Assembly: GCA_031177445.1 (NCBI GenBank)
Contig: JAPSGP010000111.1
Coordinates: 1 to 8,206, forward strand
Direction: 5' to 3'
Source: Acidimicrobiia bacterium
GTDB taxonomy: Bacteria; Actinomycetota; Acidimicrobiia; IMCC26256; JACDBD01
DNA length: 8,206 bases
Shown: positions 1 to 4,225 of the stretch, one piece after another
Position numbering within the stretch: the stretch's first letter is position 1
Layout: the number at the start of each line of letters is the position of its first letter
The notes under the pieces: generated by a model
Seen by the model: the letters and a program-made list of their open reading frames with translations, nothing else
Told to the model about the DNA's origin: nothing
The model's database searches: none
Made by a program: the position numbers and the translations under genes

Positions 1-640
1 GTGCCCCGAGCCGGCCCAGTGGGACCGAGTCCTTGGCCCAGGCCTGCCACTCGTCGGGCAGCCCCGAGGTCATGGTGGTCACGATAGGCCCCGGCGCGAC
101 GACGTTGCAGGTGATGTTGCGGGGCGCGAGCTCCCGGGCGAGCGACCGGGTCAGGCCCAGCAGCCCGGCCTTGGCAGCGGCGTAGTTGGCCTGGCCCGGA
201 CTGCCGCTGAAGCCGCTAACCGACGACACGTTCACGACCCGGCCGAAGCGAGCGCGCATCATCTTGGGCGTTGCCCGCCGGATCGTGTGGAACGCGCCGG
301 TGAGGTTGGTGCGCAGCACCCGATCCCACTGCTCGTCGGTCATGCGTGCGATCAGGCCGTCCTGGGTCACGCCGGCGTTGTTCACGAGGAGCTCGACTGG
401 CCCGAACGCTTCCTCGATCTCGCGGAACGCGGCGTCGACTGCGTCGACGTCGCTGACGTCGGCGCAGATCGCCAGCGCGTCCGCACCCGTCGCTTCGACC
501 GCGACGTGCGTCTCCTTGGCGCCCGCTTCGTCGCTCGAGTAGCAGAACGCAACCCGATGCCCAGCCTCGGCCAACGTCACCGCAGTCGCACGGCCGATGC
601 CACGGGAGGCGCCGGTCACGAAGGCGGTCCGTCCGGCCAT
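1..640 (-). CDS. fabG: 3-oxoacyl-ACP reductase FabG (3' end outside window)
   Basis: NADPH-dependent short-chain dehydrogenase that reduces 3-ketoacyl-ACP to (R)-3-hydroxyacyl-ACP in the cytosolic type II fatty acid elongation cycle. My translation from the ATG at 640-638 gives 213 residues before the window edge; the family is usually about 245, so some 30 C-terminal residues are missing. Seen: the nucleotide-binding TGASRGIG near residues 9-16, NNAG at 87-90, and the SDR active-site set Asn112, Ser140, Tyr153 and Lys157 (YAAAK). The IVTTMT stretch at 186-191 also matches FabG. The start lies 2 nt after the fabH stop, so translation is probably coupled within the fabD-x-fabH-fabG operon. SDR enzymes are a large family and another ketoreductase is possible, but the active-site spacing and the neighbours strongly favour FabG. 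Confidence 0.94.
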   Translation of the reverse strand, partial: MAGRTAFVTGASRGIGRATAVTLAEAGHRVAFCYSSDEAGAKETHVAVEATGADALAICADVSDVDAVDAAFREIEEAFGPVELLVNNAGVTQDGLIARMTDEQWDRVLRTNLTGAFHTIRRATPKMMRARFGRVVNVSSVSGFSGSPGQANYAAAKAGLLGLTRSLARELAPRNITCNVVAPGPIVTTMTSGLPDEWQAWAKDSVPLGRLGA

Positions 641-642
641 CC

Positions 643-1629
643 TCACAGGCTGCCCCACTCGACGAGGGCGGAACCCCACGTCATCCCGGCGCCGAATCCC
701 GACATCAGCACGAGGTCGCCGGGCTTCAGTCGTCCGTCCTCCTCGGCTTCGGCGAGTGCGAGCGGGATCGAGGCCGCCGACGTGTTGCCATAGCGGTCGA
801 TGTTGACGATGGTGCGTTGGGGGGCGACCCCGATCCGGCTGGCGGCGGACTCGATGATGCGGATGTTGGCCTGGTGCGGGACGAACCAGCTCACGTCGGC
901 AGCACCGACCCCGGCGTGCTCGAGGGTGGCGAACGCCGACTCGACCACCGCGCGCACCGCCCGGCGGAAGACCTCCTGGCCCTGCATCTTCAGGTACTGG
1001 TCGCCGGCGGCGATCGTCTCCGGCGTGGCCGGTCGCCGGCTCCCGCCGGCGCGCACCTCGAGCAGGCTCGCGGCCGATCCGTCGCAACCGAGGTCCCAGC
1101 CGAGGACGCCGGGGCCGTCGTCATCGGAGCGGCTGAGGACGATCGCAGCGGCGGCGTCGCCGAACAGGATGCACGTCGCGCGGTCGGCCGGGTCGATGAC
1201 CCGGCTCAGCGTCTCCGAACCGATCAGCAGCACGTGCTGGAGATGCCCGGCGGTGAGCATCGAGGATCCGACCACCAGCATGTAGACGAAGCCCGCGCAT
1301 CCGGCTTGCAGGTCGAAGGACCCGCAACGCAGGCCGAGGCCTTCGCCGACGAATGCCCCGGTGTGCGGGATCGGCTGTTCGGGCGTGGCGGTGGCCACGA
1401 TCAGCAGGTCGACCGCGTCGGGCGGGATGCCGGCGTGCTTGATCGCGGCGGTGCCCGCCTCGACCGCGAGCGAGGCCGTGGTCTCGTCCGGCTTGGCGAT
1501 GTGGCGCTCCCGGATGCCGGTCCGCTCGACGATCCAGCTGTCACTCGTCTCGACCCGCGCCTCCAGGTCGGCGTTGGTGAGCAGCTGTGCGGGAACCGCG
1601 GTGCCAAGGCCGGTGATCGCGGCGCGCAT
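643..1629 (-). CDS. fabH: 3-oxoacyl-ACP synthase III (FabH)
   Basis: Initiating condensing enzyme of type II fatty acid synthesis: it condenses an acyl-CoA primer with malonyl-ACP to give 3-ketoacyl-ACP and CO2. The 328-residue length is normal for KAS III. The thiolase-fold catalytic triad is complete: Cys111 in DLQAGCAGF, His252 in VPHQANIRI and Asn282 in RYGNTSAAS. The C-terminal GFGAGMTWGS loop and the N-terminal TSDSWIVERTGIRER segment are also typical. The ATG start gives the expected opening (MRAAITGLGTAVP) and sits 2 nt after the stop of the upstream 90-codon gene; the fabG start follows 2 nt after the fabH stop. Primer specificity (straight or branched) cannot be read with confidence from the sequence. 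Start-site Shine-Dalgarno is weak, consistent with translational coupling. Confidence 0.97.
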   Translation of the reverse strand: MRAAITGLGTAVPAQLLTNADLEARVETSDSWIVERTGIRERHIAKPDETTASLAVEAGTAAIKHAGIPPDAVDLLIVATATPEQPIPHTGAFVGEGLGLRCGSFDLQAGCAGFVYMLVVGSSMLTAGHLQHVLLIGSETLSRVIDPADRATCILFGDAAAAIVLSRSDDDGPGVLGWDLGCDGSAASLLEVRAGGSRRPATPETIAAGDQYLKMQGQEVFRRAVRAVVESAFATLEHAGVGAADVSWFVPHQANIRIIESAASRIGVAPQRTIVNIDRYGNTSAASIPLALAEAEEDGRLKPGDLVLMSGFGAGMTWGSALVEWGSL

Positions 1630-1631
1630 CG

Positions 1632-1904
1632 CTATGCGGCGATCCGCAGCCAGGCGACGGGCTCACCTTGCCGCATGCGCTCGCCGTCACCCGCGAGCAG
1701 GCCGGCGAGCACGCCCCGGAAGGGGCTGCGGACCGGGGTGGAGATGCCGGGGCCCTCGATCACGCCGATCGGTTGACCGGTGTCGACGAAGTGCCCCTCG
1801 ACTTCTTCGTGGCGCACGAGCGGACGGAACACGCCCACCGAGGGTGCCACGATGACCCGCTCCAGCACCAGCAGACCCTCTCCTTGTACCAGCACGTGCT
1901 CCAT
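1632..1904 (-). CDS. Small biotinyl/lipoyl-like domain protein without the modifiable lysine
   Basis: A 90-residue protein between fabD and fabH. It reads as two beta-hammerhead halves of a biotinyl/lipoyl carrier domain: VIVAPSVGVFRP (18-29), then a VDTGQPIGVIE turn (40-50), then TPVRSPFRGVL (56-66) and a GERMRQGEPVAWL end (74-86). In a true carrier the hairpin between the halves holds an MK dipeptide whose lysine receives biotin or lipoate. Here that place reads IEGPGIS, and the whole protein contains no lysine at all, so covalent attachment looks impossible. Expression is well supported: a strong Shine-Dalgarno (GGAGG, complement of 1912-1916) stands 7 nt before the ATG, which overlaps the fabD stop by 1 nt. 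An acetyl-CoA carboxylase carrier would be the easy annotation from context, but the missing lysine argues against it; a structural or binding role in fatty acid synthesis is inference. Confidence 0.78.
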   Translation of the reverse strand: MEHVLVQGEGLLVLERVIVAPSVGVFRPLVRHEEVEGHFVDTGQPIGVIEGPGISTPVRSPFRGVLAGLLAGDGERMRQGEPVAWLRIAA

Positions 1905-2818
1905 CAGGACACCTCCAGAAGGCGGGGGAGATCGTCGGGGGTGGCGATACCGGTCACGGGGTGATCGGGCACCGTGCGTTTCGCCAGTGCGGCGAGCATC
2001 GACCCGTACCCGACCTCGAGCAGCTGGCCTGCGCCCAGACCAGTGAGCGTCTCCATCGACGTCCGCCAGCAAACCGGCACCGTGACGTGGTCGGCGAGCC
2101 GTTCCCGCCAACCGTCGGCGTCGGTGTAGGCGACCGCGTCGTGATTCGAGACGATCCTCCCTGTCGGTGTCTCGAGTGCGGTGTCGGCGAGCGCGGTGCG
2201 CAGGCCGTCGGCGGCGTCGCGCATGAGCGGGGTGTGGAAGGCGCCGCCGACGTTGAGCGGGGTCGCCCGTTTCACACCGAGCTCTTTCGCCCGGGTGGAA
2301 GCAGCATCTACGCCTCCGGGTGAGCCGGCGATCACGACCTGCCCCGGCGCGTTGTCGTTGGCGATCCAGCACTGGTCGGGCGCAGCTCTGCACGCGTCCT
2401 CCGCTTGTTCCACGGTCGCCCCGAGCAGAGCCGCCATGCGCCCAGGGTGCTCGTCGGCGGCGGCTTGGGTGAGCTCGGCCCGACGGGCGGCGAAGCGCAC
2501 GCCGTCCTCGAGCGTGAGCGCGCCGGCCGCGATCAGGGCAGTGACTTGTCCGAGCGAGTGGCCCGCGAACGCGATGGGGGCGTCGATCGATTCGCGCACG
2601 GCCTCCCATGTCACGAGCGAGGTGAGGAGCACCGCGAGCTGCGCTTCGCGCGTGCGCGCAAGAACATCGCTCGGAGCGTCGAGGACGAGCGGCGCCAGCG
2701 GCTCGCCCAGTACATCCTCGGCCTGCTCGACGACGCACCACGCGGGATGGCCGCGCCACGGCTGACCCATGCCCCGTTGCTGAGTTCCCTGGCCGGGGAA
2801 GATGACGGCAATGGCCAC
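1904..2818 (-). CDS. fabD: Malonyl-CoA:ACP transacylase (FabD)
   Basis: Moves the malonyl group from CoA to acyl carrier protein, feeding both FabH and the elongating synthases. The 304 residues fit the family. Seen: the N-terminal FPGQGTQ motif (7-13), the nucleophile elbow GHSLGQ with Ser88, the malonate-carboxylate-binding arginine in AARRAEL (Arg112/113), and the catalytic His195 in GGAFHTPLM. The elbow ends in Gln where most FabD proteins have Glu (GHSLGE), a mild deviation. The start is a GTG at 2818-2816: it gives the family opening MAIAVIFPGQG, has GGAG 11 nt upstream, and no nearer in-frame start exists. It is the first gene of the minus-strand operon, with its promoter presumably in the 255-nt divergent gap towards fabZ. 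Confidence 0.96.
   Translation of the reverse strand: MAIAVIFPGQGTQQRGMGQPWRGHPAWCVVEQAEDVLGEPLAPLVLDAPSDVLARTREAQLAVLLTSLVTWEAVRESIDAPIAFAGHSLGQVTALIAAGALTLEDGVRFAARRAELTQAAADEHPGRMAALLGATVEQAEDACRAAPDQCWIANDNAPGQVVIAGSPGGVDAASTRAKELGVKRATPLNVGGAFHTPLMRDAADGLRTALADTALETPTGRIVSNHDAVAYTDADGWRERLADHVTVPVCWRTSMETLTGLGAGQLLEVGYGSMLAALAKRTVPDHPVTGIATPDDLPRLLEVS
1912..1916 (-). promoter_or_regulatory. Strong Shine-Dalgarno for the biotinyl-like gene
   Basis: On the minus strand the sequence is GGAGG followed by 7 nt and the ATG at 1904-1902. It is the best ribosome binding site of the minus-strand operon and lies inside the 3' end of fabD. It fixes the start of the 90-codon gene and suggests that this small protein is made in substantial amounts, not merely by read-through from fabD. 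Confidence 0.8.
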
Positions 2819-2906
2819 GAGGTTTTCGACTCCGCCGGATAGGGGTCGTGCGACGAGTGGAAGCGAGACGAGCGGTGAAGCGTTTCGACTTGCGATGGAG
2901 CGAGAG

Positions 2907-2948
2907 CGTTACATCGCTCTGTGGACGCCGCGAGAACGGCATGTAACG
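2907..2948. repeat. Inverted repeat CGTTACAT / ATGTAACG
   Basis: CGTTACAT at 2907-2914 is matched by its perfect reverse complement ATGTAACG at 2941-2948, with 26 nt between. The spacing is too long for one ordinary dimer site, so it could be two half-sites, two separate sites facing each other, or chance. The shared core CGTTAC recurs at 2993-2998, at the left border of the operator array. Role unknown; position in the fabD leader suggests regulation. Confidence 0.4.
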
Positions 2949-2996
2949 TCTGCGCGACTTTCGCGCCTCGATCGGCTTGGACGCGCATCGACCGTT

Positions 2997-3068
2997 ACTG
3001 ACGGGTAGGTCAGTTACTCACGGGTAGGCGAGTACTGACGGGTACGTCAACACTGACGAGGAGTCAGG
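2997..3068. promoter_or_regulatory. Four tandem inverted-repeat operators upstream of fabZ
   Basis: Four copies of an ACTGAC-spacer-GTCAGT palindrome follow one another without gaps. Left arms start at 2997 (ACTGAC), 3016 (ACTCAC), 3034 (ACTGAC) and 3052 (ACTGAC), spaced 19, 18 and 18 nt. Right arms are GTCAGT (3009), GCGAGT (3028), GTCAAC (3046) and GTCAGG (3063). The spacers are GGGTAG, GGGTAG, GGGTAC and GAGGA. Copy 1 is a perfect 6+6 palindrome; the others are degenerate. Copy 4 covers the GAGGAG ribosome binding site (3058-3063), which stands 10 nt before the fabZ ATG. This layout suits cooperative binding of a dimeric repressor, for example of the TetR family, which often recognises such palindromes; the regulator itself is not in the window and its identity is inference. 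Because fabD is divergent, the array may control both directions. Confidence 0.68.
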
Positions 3069-3073
3069 TTGCG

Positions 3074-3511
3074 ATGACGACACGCGAGGAGTCCGACGCG
3101 CTGGTCGCGCTGCTGCCGCACGGCCCGCCGTTCCGCTTCGTCGACGCGGTCGACGCGGTCGAACCGGGGACGTCGGTTACCGGTCGGTATCGCGTGACGG
3201 GCGACGAGGCGTTCCTCGCCGGGCACTTCCCGGGGAACCCGGTGTTTCCCGGCGTGATCCAGCTCGAGGCGCTCGCGCAGACGGGCGCGATCGCGGTGCT
3301 CGCCGACGAGCGCTACGCGGGCAAGCTGCCGCTCTTCGGTGGGGTGGAGAAGGTTCGCTTCCGCCGCCTCGTCGTGCCCGGTGACGAGCTGGTGATGACG
3401 GTCGAGCTCGAGCGGCTCAGCGCTCGGGGGGGATGGGGGCAGGGAACTGCCACCGTCGAGGGCCAGACGGCCTGCGCGGCCCGCTTGTTCTTCGCGCTGG
3501 CGAGCGCCTGA
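3074..3511 (+). CDS. fabZ: 3-hydroxyacyl-ACP dehydratase, FabZ-like
   Basis: Hotdog-fold dehydratase of 145 residues, expected to remove water from (R)-3-hydroxyacyl-ACP to give trans-2-enoyl-ACP. Seen: LLPHGPPFRFVD at 13-24 (the FabZ opening LLPHRYPFLLVD type), the catalytic His51 in GHFPGNPVFPG and Glu65 in QLEALAQTGA. The His-to-Glu spacing of 14 equals that of FabZ, and length matches FabZ, not the longer FabA. It begins with ATG, with GAGGAG 10 nt upstream. It is divergent from fabD-x-fabH-fabG and supplies the dehydration step that operon lacks. Its leader carries the operator array, so it is probably regulated separately or jointly with fabD. A hotdog enzyme for another ACP pathway is a less likely alternative. 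Confidence 0.91.
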   Translation: MTTREESDALVALLPHGPPFRFVDAVDAVEPGTSVTGRYRVTGDEAFLAGHFPGNPVFPGVIQLEALAQTGAIAVLADERYAGKLPLFGGVEKVRFRRLVVPGDELVMTVELERLSARGGWGQGTATVEGQTACAARLFFALASA

Positions 3512-3532
3512 CGAGAAATTCGGCTGGGCGCT
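3503..3532. terminator. Hairpin at the fabZ end, possible terminator
   Basis: AGCGCC (3503-3508) pairs with GGCGCT (3527-3532), and an inner CGA (3512-3514) pairs with TCG (3520-3522) round a GAAAT loop, giving a stem with one internal loop. It contains the fabZ stop codon and lies between fabZ and the convergent small gene ending at 3537, so it could stop transcription from both sides. There is no clear T-run on either strand, which makes it a weak intrinsic terminator by the usual rule. Confidence 0.33.
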
Positions 3533-3536
3533 TCGG

Positions 3537-3803
3537 CTAGGAGGGCGGGTGCCGCTGCGGGTCGAGGTCGAACACCTCGCCACCCTCGCGGTGCTCGCGG
3601 GCCTCTTCCTCTTCTTCTATCTCTTCCTCGAGAATCTCTTCGGGATCCTCGCCGAGCAGCAGCCTGGTCTCCACGTCGTCGGGCAACGGCGGCTCGGCCC
3701 GGATTCGCTTCCACGGTGCGACGACGATCAGCACGATGGCGGCGACACACACCACCGCGAGAAGCGAAGCGAGGAGGACGGCGTTGTTCCAGGCGAGGGT
3801 CAT
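3537..3803 (-). CDS. Small single-pass membrane protein with glutamate-rich tail
   Basis: An 88-residue protein I cannot assign to a named family. Seen: a short polar N-terminus, one hydrophobic helix at about 8-29 (VLLASLLAVVCVAAIVLIVV core), a basic stop-transfer WKRIR at 31-35, a proline-rich linker, DVETRLLLGEDPEEI, and then an acidic stretch (52-70) with 12 Glu in 19 residues, likely helical. The positive-inside rule puts the tail in the cytoplasm. Support for a real gene: ATG with GGAG 6 nt upstream, a coherent membrane topology, and no better gene on the opposite strand. It converges with fabZ and is divergent from the tRNA. The acidic tail gives the plus strand a pyrimidine-rich CTCTTC-type stretch near 3600-3635. 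Function unknown. Confidence 0.67.
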   Translation of the reverse strand: MTLAWNNAVLLASLLAVVCVAAIVLIVVAPWKRIRAEPPLPDDVETRLLLGEDPEEILEEEIEEEEEAREHREGGEVFDLDPQRHPPS

Positions 3804-3859
3804 CAGGGGCTCCGACGACTCACGGGGGAGTCACAGAGTGTAGTTACCCCGCTCACAGC

Positions 3860-3890
3860 TTGTAGAACAAAGGAGCGTCGGCGATACCAT
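3860..3890 (+). promoter_or_regulatory. Candidate promoter of tRNA-Leu
   Basis: TTGTAG at 3860-3865 as -35 and TACCAT at 3885-3890 as -10, separated by 19 nt, slightly more than ideal. A start site about 7 nt later would fall a few bases before the tRNA 5' end at 3902. The -10 fits the loose TANNNT pattern of actinobacterial housekeeping promoters. Short consensus matches of this kind occur by chance, so confidence is low. Confidence 0.33.
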
Positions 3891-3901
3891 CGAGAACGCG
3901 A

Positions 3902-3985
3902 GCCCGGGTGTCGGAACTGGTTTACGAGATGCACTCAAAATGCATTGTCCGAAAGGGCATGCGGGTTCGAATCCCGCCCCGGGCA
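3902..3985 (+). tRNA. tRNA-Leu (anticodon CAA)
   Basis: A complete class II tRNA cloverleaf. Acceptor GCCCGGG (3902-3908) pairs with CCCGGGC (3978-3984), discriminator A3985. D stem TCG/CGA (3911-3913 with 3925-3927) closes a loop holding the GG pair. Anticodon stem ATGCA/TGCAT (3929-3933 with 3941-3945) with loop CTCAAAA and anticodon CAA at 3936-3938, which reads UUG. The long variable arm TGTCC/GGGCA (3946-3950 with 3955-3959, GAAA loop) is expected for leucine. T stem GCGGG/CCCGC (3961-3965 with 3973-3977) with loop TTCGAAT. The 3' CCA is not encoded (ACT follows), so it must be added by CCA-adding enzyme. UUG is a rare codon in such GC-rich genomes, yet this tRNA is normally kept as a single copy. 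Confidence 0.97.
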
Positions 3986-4221
3986 CTCAGCGCTTCGGCA
4001 CGAAACGATCGGGTTGTCACGTGGCGCGATTTGCTCGCTGAACGTGGGCAGAAAGCTGCGATCACGACCAGATCTGCCTACGTTTGGGAGAGCGGCGCAG
4101 CGGATCGGTGTCGCAAAGGTGAAGGAACACCTCGGCGGCACGGCGCGCGAACGCGTGAACATCGGACAACGGACTGGTGTACCGGCCGGAGTAGGAGGGG
4201 TACGACCGTCACGATGCTCTC
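3986..4221 (+). promoter_or_regulatory. Leader region of the xfp-ackA operon
   Basis: A 236-nt gap between the tRNA and xfp with no recognisable protein or RNA. It should carry the xfp promoter; the best -10 I see is TACGTT at 4079-4084 with a poor -35 (CTGCGA, 4056-4061), so this is only a guess. A strong purine stretch AGGAGGGG lies at 4193-4200, but 21 nt or more from the xfp ATG, too far for direct use in start selection. A three-codon reading frame lies between them and is listed separately. Confidence 0.45.
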
Positions 4222-4225
4222 ATGA
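4214..4225 (+). other. Minimal upstream reading frame (ATG CTC TCA TGA) overlapping the xfp start
   Basis: ATG at 4214-4216 opens a frame of three codons (Met-Leu-Ser) that ends with TGA at 4223-4225. This stop overlaps the xfp start codon in the classic ATGA arrangement. The only strong Shine-Dalgarno-like stretch (AGGAGGGG, 4193-4200) is 13 nt before this ATG and 21 nt before the xfp ATG. Ribosomes ending the mini-frame would be placed on the xfp start, so translational coupling is possible. The arrangement is seen directly; any function is inference and the SD spacing is longer than ideal. Confidence 0.35.

Larger units (their letters stand above)
2819..3073. promoter_or_regulatory. Divergent fabD / fabZ control region
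   Basis: A 255-nt non-coding gap between the divergent fabD (minus) and fabZ (plus) starts. Promoters for both must lie here or close by, but I could not pick convincing -35/-10 pairs on either strand. It holds two notable structures that are listed separately: an 8-bp inverted repeat at 2907-2948 and a four-copy inverted-repeat array at 2997-3068. Short reading frames crossing the gap show no recognisable protein. Confidence 0.7.

Noticed and set aside
1632..1904. Acetyl-CoA carboxylase biotin carboxyl carrier protein
   Set aside because: No lysine exists in the protein, so biotin cannot be attached; also it lacks the long Pro/Ala-rich N-terminal region of BCCP.
1632..2942. A 436-codon minus-strand frame running through fabD into the small biotinyl-like gene
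   Set aside because: Only its last 90 codons look like a protein. The upstream part is arginine-rich out-of-frame reading of fabD, whose own frame has all transacylase motifs.
3595..3640. Pyrimidine-rich CTCTTCCTC stretch as a repeat or terminator
   Set aside because: It is explained by the glutamate codons of the minus-strand membrane protein tail.
3902..3985. tRNA-Leu as an integration site for a mobile island carrying xfp-ackA
   Set aside because: I see no second copy of the tRNA 3' end in the window, no integrase, and no change in base composition between the tRNA and xfp.
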